33,531 bases of DNA from Flavobacteriales bacterium (GTDB taxonomy: Bacteria; Bacteroidota; Bacteroidia; Flavobacteriales_D; Crocinitomicaceae). How positions within the stretch are numbered: the first letter of the stretch is position 1; each line of letters begins with the position of its first letter. Made by a program: the position numbers and the translations under genes. Below are positions 8,163 to 17,224 of this stretch, one piece after another. Below the pieces are notes generated by a model, which was given only the letters and a program-made list of their open reading frames with translations, searched no databases and was not told where the DNA came from. The stretch covers positions 1-33,531 of the forward strand of contig VFKM01000135.1 in assembly GCA_009885545.1 (NCBI GenBank), written 5' to 3'.

Positions 8163-10817
8163 TTAGAAAGGATAACCAATCCCGAAATGTACAACTGGAG
8201 TAAACGGATTTGGAAGATAGTCTTTATAATTAACTCCAAATGTCAATAATCCTTCCTTATGATATTCATCTCTGTTTTGGAAAATCCACCGGCTTTCTTT
8301 TGGTAATGCAGGATTACTAATTGGGATTCCAACATCCAATCGAACAATGAAAAAATCAAGATCCAATCTTAAACCTATTCCGCCAGAAACTGCAATTTGT
8401 TTATACCAATTATTAGAAATTTGTCCTCCAATTCTATTTACATCCTCGTTTATAGTCCAAACGTTACCAGCATCCATAAAAACAGCTCCTTTCAGAGTTG
8501 GCCCCATATTGAATCTAAACTCTATTGTAGATCCAATTCTTAAATCTCCGATTTGGGTTGCAGTTCTATTTGTATCCAGATAATATTTATATGCTCCAGG
8601 ACCTAAAGACCTCGCCCTCCAACCTCTATTGTCATTCGCCCCACCAGCAAAAAAACTATAATCATAAGGCATAGAAGTTGATGAATTCCCATATGGCAAT
8701 CCACCTCCAATAATCAATCTACCATGTAAGCTTGTCTTTTTGCCAAACTGATTTGACCCAATAACCTCATTGTCAAGTCTAGCAAATTGTGAATACCCGA
8801 CACCAAAAATTGTCCTTTGTCCATTTTGTAAGGTATCTTGCTGTTTTTTAAACATTGCTAAAATGTTACCTGAAAGATCAAAGCTTGAATTAAAATACAC
8901 GGATGTATTTGGTTTTTTATTGTCTTTTTCTTTGTTATTATATTCAAATGAGAATTTCCAATCTTGCCATATAAATTGATTACTGTAGGTGTTCTTTAAA
9001 AACAGATCATTAACCAAGTCTAATTGCGACTGAAAATCTGGAGAATTTTCAATCTGAACGAATTTGATTGTTGAAATACCAGGCAGGCCAATTTGAAAAA
9101 TCTGCGTTTTCGAAACAAAGAATCGCCATAAATAATTCATTTGAAAAATTTGCCTTCTAAAATCATCCCTCAATTGGTAATTATATGCAGTTGAGAGAAT
9201 TGTTCTTGGTCGCTGCCGTTTAGAAAGAGTAGTTACTTTTGTTGGAAATAAACCAGGAATATCTAATTTTAAACTAGGTCCTATTTCGAATGTATTAAAA
9301 CTTCTACCTGCCTTTTTAATTTTGTCACCATTTAAATTTTCATCAAAAACTGGAGGTTGAGATTCAAATCCACCACCAATGGCGAATGTTAACTTTTGTG
9401 CTCCTCTAAATAAATTTATGTTTGTATAGTTTATAGATGCCGCTACGCCCAAAAAACCATTTGAAGTAGTAGCTCTCGGCTCAAAACCGACGTTTTGTTT
9501 TTGAGCTGGAACTAAATAATAATGTACATCTATTAAATTTGTGTTTGGAATCTCAATCAATATTGGCTTAATCACTTTAAACAACCCTAATTGTATAAGT
9601 CTATTATAGGTTCGTTCCAAATAATATTCTTTATAATAGTTTGTATGTTCTAAATAGTTTTGAATTTCAATCACATCAGGATTAATATCCAACTTTCCAT
9701 TATAAAGAAATGTTGCGACCCTGTAAGCATCTATTTCATCTGATTTATTCTTTTTTAAATTTGCATAAAGAAACGTGTCAATAGTTCGAATGAATTGTTG
9801 ATCTAGTAAGGTCAGTCCCAAATCCTCCACAGTTTTTTTGAAATTCCCTTCAAAATACGTGGAGTCAGAAATGTGAAAATAAACATTTCGAACAATTGTT
9901 TCCTTATGTTTTATTCCAATCAGAGAATCACGATCAACATCAGAACGCACCATTCTGTCAGTAAATCGGATACTTAAATTCACTTTCATCGTGGAATAAA
10001 TAGTGTCTGCTATATAATTTATGTGAGAACTACTAAATCCATAAAATGTATTGTCACGCATGTATTTTGCAACCTTGCTTCTATAATCATTCAAGTAGTC
10101 TTTATCAAAAGGCAAACCTATTAAAGAGGCATCTTCTACCTTTTTCACATACTTTAAATAAGTACTGGTTACATTTTTATTTTCAGAAATTATATAAATT
10201 GAATCAATTATAAACTGAGGTCCAGTTTTTATATTATAAGTAACGTTCACTTTACGTTTATAATTAACTTCCCCTGTAATCTTACCTTGAAAAAAACCTC
10301 TGTTTTTAATAAAAACTGCTAGTTGCTCTAATGATTTATTGAATAATATACTATCGAAAACTACTGGTTTCTCTCCAATTTTATATTTAAACCATTCTCT
10401 GAAAAACATCCTTGGATTAATAGTATCTTTAAGTTTTACAAGCTTCTCAGTATACATTATTCTGTTTTTTTCAATAGACTTCTTTATCCGACGCTTATTT
10501 ACATCATTTTGGCGTTTAAGAATATGTTGGTTTTTAGATCTGAGCTTTTCGTTTTTTCTAAATCTCTTCTCAGCGACATTTACTGAATCAACTCTATTAT
10601 AAATCCATAATCTCGTTTTAAACCCTAATGTTTTGAAATTTGGTTTCTGTCTAATTATATTAGAAACGTCATCTTCGTTCAAATCATTTCCTTCAACTTT
10701 AATGATGTTTTTCTTTAATAAATACTTTCCTTCAGGTACATATTTAGCTTGCCTACAACTAAAAGTAGCAACAGCTATTATTAAAAGAAAATATGTAAAT
10801 TTGAGTGTTTTAAACAT
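8163..10817 (-). CDS. tamL: BamA/TamA-family outer membrane lipoprotein (TamL)
   Basis: An 884-residue Omp85-family protein. The ATG at 10817 gives a lipoprotein signal ending VATFSC with acylated Cys21; the in-frame codons just before it would spoil that signal. POTRA-like segments follow (VPEGKYLLKKNIIKVEG; KTGPQFIIDSIYI; later POTRAs to about residue 445), then a C-terminal 16-strand-type barrel (GFEPRATTSNGFLG onward) with the characteristic GGANDNRGWRARSLGPGAY lid-lock region and a final aromatic residue (GIGYPF). In Bacteroidota this lipidated TamA relative is called TamL and is thought to act with TamB in outer-membrane protein assembly or lipid transport. No tamB lies in this window. 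It is divergent from the RNA methyltransferase gene with only 34 bases between starts. Confidence 0.9.
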   Translation of the reverse strand: MFKTLKFTYFLLIIAVATFSCRQAKYVPEGKYLLKKNIIKVEGNDLNEDDVSNIIRQKPNFKTLGFKTRLWIYNRVDSVNVAEKRFRKNEKLRSKNQHILKRQNDVNKRRIKKSIEKNRIMYTEKLVKLKDTINPRMFFREWFKYKIGEKPVVFDSILFNKSLEQLAVFIKNRGFFQGKITGEVNYKRKVNVTYNIKTGPQFIIDSIYIISENKNVTSTYLKYVKKVEDASLIGLPFDKDYLNDYRSKVAKYMRDNTFYGFSSSHINYIADTIYSTMKVNLSIRFTDRMVRSDVDRDSLIGIKHKETIVRNVYFHISDSTYFEGNFKKTVEDLGLTLLDQQFIRTIDTFLYANLKKNKSDEIDAYRVATFLYNGKLDINPDVIEIQNYLEHTNYYKEYYLERTYNRLIQLGLFKVIKPILIEIPNTNLIDVHYYLVPAQKQNVGFEPRATTSNGFLGVAASINYTNINLFRGAQKLTFAIGGGFESQPPVFDENLNGDKIKKAGRSFNTFEIGPSLKLDIPGLFPTKVTTLSKRQRPRTILSTAYNYQLRDDFRRQIFQMNYLWRFFVSKTQIFQIGLPGISTIKFVQIENSPDFQSQLDLVNDLFLKNTYSNQFIWQDWKFSFEYNNKEKDNKKPNTSVYFNSSFDLSGNILAMFKKQQDTLQNGQRTIFGVGYSQFARLDNEVIGSNQFGKKTSLHGRLIIGGGLPYGNSSTSMPYDYSFFAGGANDNRGWRARSLGPGAYKYYLDTNRTATQIGDLRIGSTIEFRFNMGPTLKGAVFMDAGNVWTINEDVNRIGGQISNNWYKQIAVSGGIGLRLDLDFFIVRLDVGIPISNPALPKESRWIFQNRDEYHKEGLLTFGVNYKDYLPNPFTPVVHFGIGYPF

Positions 10818-10829
10818 AACGATACACCA

Positions 10830-10858
10830 CAAAAATAATAATAAAGAACCAGTGTCAG
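10830..10858 (-). promoter_or_regulatory. Predicted tamL promoter (CTG-N18-TATTTTTG)
   Basis: On the minus strand TATTTTTG (10830-10837) is an exact TAnnTTTG -7 box, and CTG (10856-10858), one mismatch from TTG, lies 18 bases upstream. The leader to the tamL ATG would be very short. The -33 end overlaps the predicted GTG start of the divergent methyltransferase gene. Confidence 0.38.
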
Positions 10859-11580
10859 ACCTTTCGAAGAATAAGATTAAATGGATTCGTTCTTTGCATC
10901 AAAAAAAACACCGAGAAGAGCTTGGATTGTTTATTATTGAAGGCGAAAAAATGGTAGCTGAAACATTGGTTTATGCTAAAGATTCAATAGAATTAATAGC
11001 CTATACAAACGAATTTAATATTGGGCAGTTTGATGGAGAATCATTTGAAATATCCATCAAAGAATTAGAACAAATTTCGTTGCTTAAAACACCTAATAAA
11101 GTATTTGCCATCCTACGGCAAAATAAGACGAATTCTTCTATAGATAAAAAGAAATTAATCATAGCACTTGATGGCATTCAGGACCCAGGTAATTTAGGTA
11201 CAATAATGCGCATTGCCGATTGGTATGGAATTTCGGATATTGTTTGCTCAAAAACAACGGTTGATTGTTATAACCCAAAAGTGGTACAAGCAAGCATGGG
11301 TGCAATCTTCAGAGTTAATATGCATTATTTAGAGTTGGAAGAATGGTTGTCAAATTGTTCTTTACCGATTTATGGAGCTTTACTTGAAGGGGAAAATGTT
11401 TATAACGAAACCCTATCAAAAAACGGAGTGTTATTGATGGGCAATGAGGGCAGTGGAATTTCAACGTCATTAATTCCATTAATAAACAATCCAATTTCAA
11501 TCCCACGATTCGGTGGAGCAGAATCTTTAAACGTTTCAGTAGCAACAGCTATTTTAGTATCGGAATTCTTTAGATGTTAA
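10852..11580 (+). CDS. TrmH/SpoU-family RNA 2'-O-methyltransferase
   Basis: A SPOUT-class methyltransferase using S-adenosylmethionine to methylate ribose in rRNA or tRNA, 242 residues from the GTG at 10852. No ATG lies near the homologous N-terminus; the frame stays open upstream only as antisense of tamL, so GTG is the best start (VSDLSKNKIKWIRSLHQKKH, typical of this family). The N-terminal substrate-binding domain contains FIIEGEKMVAE. The trefoil-knot domain has motif 1 (DPGNLGTIMRIADW), motif 2 (LLMGNEGSGIS) and motif 3 (IPRFGGAESLNVSVATAI). The exact RNA target cannot be told from sequence. Divergent from tamL, whose predicted promoter overlaps this start. Confidence 0.9.
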   Translation: MSDLSKNKIKWIRSLHQKKHREELGLFIIEGEKMVAETLVYAKDSIELIAYTNEFNIGQFDGESFEISIKELEQISLLKTPNKVFAILRQNKTNSSIDKKKLIIALDGIQDPGNLGTIMRIADWYGISDIVCSKTTVDCYNPKVVQASMGAIFRVNMHYLELEEWLSNCSLPIYGALLEGENVYNETLSKNGVLLMGNEGSGISTSLIPLINNPISIPRFGGAESLNVSVATAILVSEFFRC

Positions 11581-11672
11581 AAATAAATCGATTAAGTAAC
11601 TTATTTTTAGTAATTTGCCGCACGAATTTTTAATTATTACTATTTAAAAACCACTCATTAAACTATTATCAT

Positions 11673-13736
11673 ATGAAAAAAAAGATATTCAGTCTTTTAC
11701 TTTTAAGTGTACTTGGAAATAATGCTTTCTCACAGTGTGCTGTCGGAGAGTCCGAAGTAACAATTGATGTAACTACAGACCAATGGGGTTATGAAGGTTA
11801 TTGGGAACTTGTTCCAGCTGGTGATCCATGTGGTGGAGCAGGTACGATTTTCGCAGGAGGAAATCCTACTGTAGGTTGCAATGGTGGTGGTTTAACTATT
11901 GTTGCGCCAGGTTCAGGTGGATATGCCGACAATGTTACGGTTACTGAAGGTCCTTGGTGTTTTCTTCAAGGAACAAATCTTGATATATTATTTGTTGATG
12001 ATTATGCTGACGGCGGACTGACATTTACTGTCAATATTGACGGACTTCCAGTTTATGGAACTCAAATTGGAATTGGTGCTGGAACGACAATACCTTTCAC
12101 TGTAACTCCAGCATTTAATTACGATATGGAATTACATCATTTGAGTACTTTCAATTATAATAATTCTGGGAATGTAGAAATTCATGGACATTTATTTAAT
12201 TGGAGTGCAAATGCGATCACATCTCTTGATCTTAATTATCAAATAGGTACCGATGCTATTGTAACTGACAATCTAATTGGCTTGAATATTACTTCATTTA
12301 CGGAATATGATTTTTCTCACTCAACTCTATGGAACGCAGCTATCAATGGATCGTACAGCGTTAAAGTATGGGCAAGTAATTTAAATGGAAATACTGATGA
12401 AAACACTGTAAATGATACACTTACAAGAACCATTATTATTGGTGATGGTATTCCAAACATTATTGATGATTATATTGGAATAATTGCACCTCAGCATGCT
12501 GTTATATTAAATTCAACTGATGGAGTTAGTGTTCCGAGAGATCTTGATTTCCACCCTACTCTAACAAATAACGAACTTTGGGTTGTTTTAAAAGGAACTG
12601 AAGATAGCGGAAGTTCTACGATCAAGGTAAGTGATGCTGGACAACCAGGACAAACATCACTATTGCAGACAGATCAGAATGCTTACCATTTTATGTCATT
12701 AGCCACAGGATTGGCTTTTAGCGAAAACGAAAACTTTTCTACTTCTCCTGGTGTTTATGATGCAAATCATGATGGTGGTTCACCTTTTACAGGCCCAACA
12801 TTATGGTCAAGTGACCCTTTAATATACGCGCAGCCTTCAGGTGGTAATGGTTCGCATTTGGATATGTTGCATGAAAGTCCACATTCAATGGGTATTGCTC
12901 ACGAATCAGGTAATGCGTTTTGGGTGAATGATGGAGATCATAATAGTATTGTACGATACGATTTTTCAGAAGATCATGGGCCTGGAATGCATGATCACAG
13001 TGATGGTATTGTAAGAAGATATACTGGTCTTGGAATTGTTGAAGATCCTATTCAACACGTTGTAAGTCATTTAGTATTGGACAAGCCTTCAGGGATGCTT
13101 TACATAGTTGATTCAGAAAATGCAAGAGTATTGAAAATGGATATCAATACAGGATCTCAAACTGGAACTTTCACTCCAATTGAAGGAGGTATTGCTGAAG
13201 CATCGGTTTACACTGGAACAACAAATTCTGTTTTTATTGGAACTGGTTTGACTAGACCAAGTGGAATTGACATTATAGAAGATAGATTAATCGTTTCCGA
13301 TTATGCTACAGGTGAAATAATTATTTATGACTGCAGTGGTGCTGCTGCAGTTGAACTTGCAAGACTGCAAACTGGGTCTGCCGGAGTGATGGGTGTTAAG
13401 GTTGGTCCTGATGGAAAAATTTGGTATGTAAATGCTGAGTCAAATGAAGTTGTTAGATTGGATTTTGTTGAAGTTGCAGGAATTCAAGGAAATGAATTAA
13501 TCGAAGTTAATATATATCCAAATCCAACTACTGATTTCATCAACGTAAGTTTTGTTGGTGATAATTTTTCAAATGGAAAGATTACTGTTAAAAATGTTTC
13601 TGGTCAAGAAGTATATTCTCAATCTGTAACTAGCCAAAAAGAAAAGATCGATATGAGGTCATTCTCAAAAGGAATTTATATTGTAACAGTCGAAGGACAA
13701 AAAAGTACACTTACAAAAAAGATTGTAATGAATTAA
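11673..13736 (+). CDS. T9SS type A cargo with NHL-like beta-propeller and His-rich segment
   Basis: A 687-residue secreted protein. The signal peptide is MKKKIFSLLLLSVLGNNAFS. Residues about 22-170 are Gly-, Asp- and Cys-rich beta sheet (GYEGYWELVPAGDPC), then a CARDB-like adhesion domain (about 175-255, SLDLNYQIGTDAIVTDN). From about 275 to 605 repeated motifs such as GIAHESGNAFWVNDGD, HLVLDKPSGMLYIVDS, LTRPSGIDIIEDRLIVSDY and MGVKVGPDGKIWYVNA indicate an NHL/SMP-30-type beta-propeller. A His-rich stretch near residues 400-445 (HESPH, DHGPGMHDHSD) could bind metal. The C-terminus has the YPNPTTDF motif and the type A sorting domain (about 612-687). Enzyme activity cannot be assigned. The transcript ends at a strong hairpin. 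Confidence 0.83.
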   Translation: MKKKIFSLLLLSVLGNNAFSQCAVGESEVTIDVTTDQWGYEGYWELVPAGDPCGGAGTIFAGGNPTVGCNGGGLTIVAPGSGGYADNVTVTEGPWCFLQGTNLDILFVDDYADGGLTFTVNIDGLPVYGTQIGIGAGTTIPFTVTPAFNYDMELHHLSTFNYNNSGNVEIHGHLFNWSANAITSLDLNYQIGTDAIVTDNLIGLNITSFTEYDFSHSTLWNAAINGSYSVKVWASNLNGNTDENTVNDTLTRTIIIGDGIPNIIDDYIGIIAPQHAVILNSTDGVSVPRDLDFHPTLTNNELWVVLKGTEDSGSSTIKVSDAGQPGQTSLLQTDQNAYHFMSLATGLAFSENENFSTSPGVYDANHDGGSPFTGPTLWSSDPLIYAQPSGGNGSHLDMLHESPHSMGIAHESGNAFWVNDGDHNSIVRYDFSEDHGPGMHDHSDGIVRRYTGLGIVEDPIQHVVSHLVLDKPSGMLYIVDSENARVLKMDINTGSQTGTFTPIEGGIAEASVYTGTTNSVFIGTGLTRPSGIDIIEDRLIVSDYATGEIIIYDCSGAAAVELARLQTGSAGVMGVKVGPDGKIWYVNAESNEVVRLDFVEVAGIQGNELIEVNIYPNPTTDFINVSFVGDNFSNGKITVKNVSGQEVYSQSVTSQKEKIDMRSFSKGIYIVTVEGQKSTLTKKIVMN

Positions 13737-13752
13737 TTATTCAATTTTTCTT

Positions 13753-13786
13753 AAGCCTCGATTATTGTTTAATCGAGGCTTTTTTA
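13753..13786 (+). terminator. Intrinsic terminator after the propeller gene
   Basis: A perfect 12-base stem (AAGCCTCGATTA at 13753-13764, TAATCGAGGCTT at 13770-13781) with a 5-base loop is followed by a T-run, starting 17 bases after the stop codon. Confidence 0.9.
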
Positions 13787-13910
13787 TGCCTAATATTTTA
13801 ATTAAAATATTGAAAAATTATATGCATGCAGAATAATTTTTTCTAAAAAAAACAACTTGTAAAAAAAAGGAGCGTCATACGATTATAATTCAAACTAATC
13901 TTACGAACCT

Positions 13911-15323
13911 ATGAAAACAACTACTATTCTCTTCGCAATCTTTAGTGTTATTAATTTCAACCTACTAGCACAAAATCATTCTTCTGTATCATATCATCAA
14001 GAAGAAGAGCATATCTCAAGTGAAAATAATTCAGAACATCCCTGTATTTCAACAGAACAATACACATTTTTGGAGAATGAAAGCCGACAAAACCGGCAAT
14101 ACTTGCATATATCAGAACCAATTGAATCAACTACGAAAGCATTGACAGTTTTAGAATATTGGCCAGTTAAAGCATCTGCCGATTTGAACGACTGTAGTTT
14201 TTACCGTGTTTCTGCATATGTAGACCAGGACCAAAATGCTGGAAGCTCAAATGATTGGAATTGTGGAACTAAAACATATGATGGTCATCGCGGAACAGAC
14301 ATATCAACTTGGCCTTTCAATTTTTACAAAATGGATAACAATCTTGTAGAGGTTGTTGCAGCTGCTTCAGGAATAATTATTGCAAAAAATGATGGTGAAT
14401 TTGATCGAAATTGCTCAGGGAATAGTCTGACGGCAAACTATATTATGTTACAACATCAAGATGGATCTCATGCCTTATACTGGCATATGAAAAGTGGGTC
14501 CGTCACATCGAAAATCGTTGGAGAGGCAGTTGTGGCTGGTGAATACTTAGGTGTTGTAGGTAGCTCTGGAAGTTCATCTGGACCTCATTTACATTTTGAA
14601 ATTTGGGAAGGCGCTACGGTCGCTACACGAATTGATCCATTCTCTGGAACTTGTAACACCCTTAATCCATCGTCTTGGTGGGCTAGTCAAAAACAACATA
14701 AGGAAACGAGTATAGTAAAAGCGTCGGTTCATACAACTGATGCAGTTTTCCCTCCTTGCCCAGCTACTGAAACCTTAAATGAAAGTAATTTATTCTCGAT
14801 CCCTTTCCAAGGTCCTGGTTTGCCAGCAGGATTTGCAAAGTTCTATATTTTTATTAGAGATGAAATCAATGGGTTTAACGCTGATATGAAGATTCTCAAC
14901 CCAAATGGAAGCACGTATTTAGCTTGGAATTATGTAAGTCCTTCAGACAATTCAATCCGCACATTTTCGTGGTCCAAATTACTTCCCACTATTTCTGGTG
15001 TTTACACTTTCGAAGCAAGTTATAATGGCACCACATGTTCTTCAACTTTCGAAATTAATGGTTTAGCGGATATACAAAGCCAAGAGATAATGACATCATC
15101 AAAGATTTATCCCAATCCAACAAATGGGAAATTCAACTTAGAGCTTGATAATAACCTTGCTGATGAAATAGAAATCTTTTCTTTGTGCGGACAAATAGTC
15201 CATCAATCAATTATCCAAAGTTCAAAAACAGAATTTAATCTCTTTCTTTCAAAAGGAATTTATTCATACAAAATAAAGAACAAAGGAACATTAATTTCAG
15301 TTGGAAAATTGATCATCGATTAG
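13911..15323 (+). CDS. Secreted M23 family metallopeptidase with T9SS type A sorting domain
   Basis: A 470-residue exported zinc peptidase. The signal peptide is MKTTTILFAIFSVINFNLLA, then a poorly conserved, His/Glu-rich N-terminal region (to about 85). The M23 (LytM-like) domain spans about 120-235 with all key residues: HRGTD (ligands His126 and Asp130), WHM (His192) and HLHFE (His226, ligand His228). The family cleaves glycine-rich or peptidoglycan cross-links, and secreted forms can attack other bacteria or matrix proteins; the substrate here is unknown. A beta-sandwich follows (about 285-385), then a YPNPTNGKF type A sorting domain (about 395-470), so the enzyme should be sent to the cell surface or medium. 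It is flanked by terminators on both sides and is probably monocistronic. Confidence 0.92.
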   Translation: MKTTTILFAIFSVINFNLLAQNHSSVSYHQEEEHISSENNSEHPCISTEQYTFLENESRQNRQYLHISEPIESTTKALTVLEYWPVKASADLNDCSFYRVSAYVDQDQNAGSSNDWNCGTKTYDGHRGTDISTWPFNFYKMDNNLVEVVAAASGIIIAKNDGEFDRNCSGNSLTANYIMLQHQDGSHALYWHMKSGSVTSKIVGEAVVAGEYLGVVGSSGSSSGPHLHFEIWEGATVATRIDPFSGTCNTLNPSSWWASQKQHKETSIVKASVHTTDAVFPPCPATETLNESNLFSIPFQGPGLPAGFAKFYIFIRDEINGFNADMKILNPNGSTYLAWNYVSPSDNSIRTFSWSKLLPTISGVYTFEASYNGTTCSSTFEINGLADIQSQEIMTSSKIYPNPTNGKFNLELDNNLADEIEIFSLCGQIVHQSIIQSSKTEFNLFLSKGIYSYKIKNKGTLISVGKLIID

Positions 15324-15366
15324 CATCACTATCCAATTTCATAAATAATCGAAACTGTAATTCAAG

Positions 15367-15398
15367 GACTGTCTTAAAAAAAGACAGTCTTTTTTTTT
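15367..15398 (+). terminator. Intrinsic terminator after the M23 peptidase gene
   Basis: A 9-base stem (GACTGTCTT at 15367-15375 with AAGACAGTC at 15381-15389), a loop of five A and a run of nine T, 44 bases after the stop codon. Confidence 0.88.
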
Positions 15399-15467
15399 AC
15401 TTTAAATTCAAATTCAAAAACTTCTGATTTTTAAGTAATTTTGGATCCTAGAAGTGTATTTTCATAA

Positions 15468-16208
15468 ATGGAAGATCAAGAATTAACTCGAATCAATAAA
15501 TTTTTAAGTGAAGCTGGATTTTGCTCACGACGTGCTGCTGATAAACTTATCGAAGAAGGCCGAGTAACAATCAATGGGAAAGTTCCAGAAATGGGTGCAA
15601 AGATCAAAATTGGAGATGAAGTTTGTGTTGATGGCAAACTGATTTCAGAACCCATGGAAGAATTCATCTACATTGCTTTCAATAAACCAGTTGGAATTGT
15701 TTGTACGACTGATCTAAAGGCAGAAAAAGATAATATTATTGAGTACATCAATCATCCAAAACGTATTTTCCCAATAGGAAGATTAGACAAGCCAAGTGAA
15801 GGACTGATTTTCTTGACAAATGACGGCGACATTGTGAATAAAATTCTTAGAGCTAGAAACAATCACGAAAAAGAATACATTGTTACTGTAAATCATCCAA
15901 TTACTCAAGGATTCATAGATGACATGTCGAATGGGGTTCCTATTTTGGATACCATTACGAAAAAATGCTACGTCAAACAAATAAGTAAATATTCATTCAC
16001 AATTATTTTAACCCAAGGATTGAACCGTCAAATTAGGCGAATGTGCGAATATTTAGATTATGATGTTGTAACATTAAAACGAATTCGTATAATGAATATT
16101 TCGTTGGATCTTCCTGTCGGTGAATGGCGTTATTTAGATGCAAATGAAATGGCACAGATAAAAGAAATGGTATCGGATTCTTCGAAGACTTTTGACGATT
16201 CTTTTTGA
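15468..16208 (+). CDS. rluF: 23S rRNA pseudouridine synthase, RluF-like
   Basis: A 246-residue RsuA/RluF-family pseudouridine synthase. An S4 RNA-binding domain lies at residues 6-60 ([20 protein letters not shown]). The catalytic motif is [18 protein letters not shown], with Asp107 as nucleophile, and [16 protein letters not shown] is the family's second signature. The pairing of [10 protein letters not shown] and RIRIMNISL with these motifs is closer to E. coli RluF (which modifies U2604 of 23S rRNA) than to RsuA or RluB. The site in this organism is inferred. It sits between the M23 terminator and the lipoprotein genes, apparently alone. Confidence 0.92.
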   Translation: MEDQELTRINKFLSEAGFCSRRAADKLIEEGRVTINGKVPEMGAKIKIGDEVCVDGKLISEPMEEFIYIAFNKPVGIVCTTDLKAEKDNIIEYINHPKRIFPIGRLDKPSEGLIFLTNDGDIVNKILRARNNHEKEYIVTVNHPITQGFIDDMSNGVPILDTITKKCYVKQISKYSFTIILTQGLNRQIRRMCEYLDYDVVTLKRIRIMNISLDLPVGEWRYLDANEMAQIKEMVSDSSKTFDDSF

Positions 16209-16288
16209 TTTATTTGGTCATTTGCGATATCCGCAACTAGCACATTTCCAGTTACGACATTCAATTATTCCCTTGATTTATATAATTT

Positions 16289-16296
16289 TACATTTG
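16289..16296 (+). promoter_or_regulatory. Possible -7 element upstream of the first tandem lipoprotein gene
   Basis: TACATTTG is an exact TAnnTTTG match 23 bases before the ATG at 16320. The nearest upstream TTG is only 13 bases away, too close for a normal -33 box, so confidence is low. Confidence 0.33.
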
Positions 16297-16319
16297 TCTT
16301 GTATTAAAAAATATAAATT

Positions 16320-17027
16320 ATGAAATCATTCTATTCAATAATCATATTATCAATTATATTTGCTTCGTGCAGTACTTCAAACACTGTTACTTCAAATCAT
16401 TTCCTTCAAAAAAGGAAATACACAAGTGGTTGGCATTTTAATAATCAGCAAAGAGAAGTTTCCTCAAAATCGGAATCTATCAATGAGACATCAAATCCAG
16501 AATCATCAATAAGTTCTAAAATAAAAACAGCTGAACCTTTAAATCTCGAAAACACAAATCCAATTGAGCAAAGTGAATGCGATACAATTATATTAAACAA
16601 TGGTCAAATTGTAAGAGTCAATATTATCAACACAACCGATACTCTAGTTCATTATACCAAATGTGATAGTGAAGATCTAACAGAATTTACAATTGAAAAA
16701 GAAAAGGTGAAAGCACTACAATATGCCAATGGAGATTTTGAATTTATTCGGAAAGGCCCAACTGCCTCCGAAATTCATCAAAATGGAATACAAAATGACA
16801 AGAACAAGAAAATATATAAAGCAAACAAAGAAAGACAACCTGCAATATTTGTAATATTGGCCATTCTTTTTTTAGTCTTAGGATTACTATGCCTGGCTGC
16901 TTTTGTTGTAATTTTTGCATTTGGGGAAGCTATAGCACCTCTTTTAATTGTCGCTTGTGTTTTAGGAGCTTTATTCTTGATATTTCTTTCAATCTCTGTG
17001 GCTACAGCCCTAACAAATTTTACTTAA
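16320..17027 (+). CDS. Membrane lipoprotein, tandem paralogue 1 (ends at an early in-frame stop)
   Basis: A 235-residue protein with a lipoprotein signal (MKSFYSIIILSIIFASC, lipidated Cys17). Next comes a basic, aromatic motif (QKRKYTSGWHFN, about 30-41), a low-complexity Ser/Asn/Glu linker (about 48-85), a small beta domain (CDTIILNNGQIVRVNI to VKALQYANGDFEFI, about 87-145), a charged stretch, and two hydrophobic segments (about 172-200 and 205-230). The KRKY-x-x-G-W-H motif and the CDTIIL beta unit recur, from recall, in small lipoproteins of this phylum with no known role. The frame continues for 55 more codons after the TAA, so the protein may be truncated relative to its ancestor. The next gene is a close paralogue, 30 bases after the end of that extension. 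Confidence 0.8.
   Translation: MKSFYSIIILSIIFASCSTSNTVTSNHFLQKRKYTSGWHFNNQQREVSSKSESINETSNPESSISSKIKTAEPLNLENTNPIEQSECDTIILNNGQIVRVNIINTTDTLVHYTKCDSEDLTEFTIEKEKVKALQYANGDFEFIRKGPTASEIHQNGIQNDKNKKIYKANKERQPAIFVILAILFLVLGLLCLAAFVVIFAFGEAIAPLLIVACVLGALFLIFLSISVATALTNFT
16386..16466 (+). repeat. Direct repeat copy 1: 81-base block encoding the VTSNHFLQ...REVSS motif
   Basis: This block (codons 23-49 of the first lipoprotein gene) matches 17291-17371 at 75 of 81 bases. All six differences are synonymous third positions, so the 27 encoded residues are identical. Confidence 0.9.
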
Positions 17028-17195
17028 AAAACTGAAAACAGTAATCCTGATAATTTAAAAAAAGAAGATGTTTCTATCAAAGAAACTACTCCTGAGGACA
17101 TTGCCACGATACAAAAACGTAAAAAAACAAAAACCATTGCAATCCTTTCCTTTTTAGGAGCTGTTATATTAAGTGTGATTTTAATCATGTTGTGA
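17028..17195 (+). pseudogene. In-frame open continuation of the first lipoprotein gene beyond its TAA
   Basis: Directly after TAA (17025-17027) the same frame is open for 55 codons to TGA at 17193. It encodes a Lys/Glu-rich stretch (KTENSNPDNLKKED and on), then a basic anchor KRKKTKT and a hydrophobic helix (IAILSFLGAVILSVILIM). No ATG, GTG or TTG in this frame offers an independent start before the helix. The simplest reading is a nonsense mutation that removed a third membrane segment; readthrough or a chance open frame are alternatives. Confidence 0.5.
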
Positions 17196-17224
17196 TTTTT
17201 AACTTATCTATTTTTAAAGAATTT

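Noticed and set aside
10633-10851. N-terminal extension of the RNA methyltransferase to an ATG at 10633
   Set aside because: The extra 73 codons are antisense to the tamL start region and lack family similarity; GTG at 10852 gives the expected N-terminus.
11590-11672. Promoter TAGTAATTTG before the propeller gene
   Set aside because: The spacing inside the -7 box is wrong (four bases between TA and TTTG, or one T short), and no TTG is at the right distance.
16222-16236. Hairpin TTGCG-ATATC-CGCAA after rluF as a terminator
   Set aside because: The stem is only 5 bases and no T-run follows.
17025-17032. AAAAAAC as a -1 frameshift slippery site
   Set aside because: The TAA of the incoming frame precedes it, so ribosomes in frame would stop before slipping.
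17014-17069. Frameshift rather than nonsense at the end of the first lipoprotein gene
   Set aside because: A +1 frame reads QILLKK, like EILLNG in paralogue 2, but it closes after about 14 codons, while the original frame is open for 55 codons with a membrane helix. The in-frame stop reading fits better.
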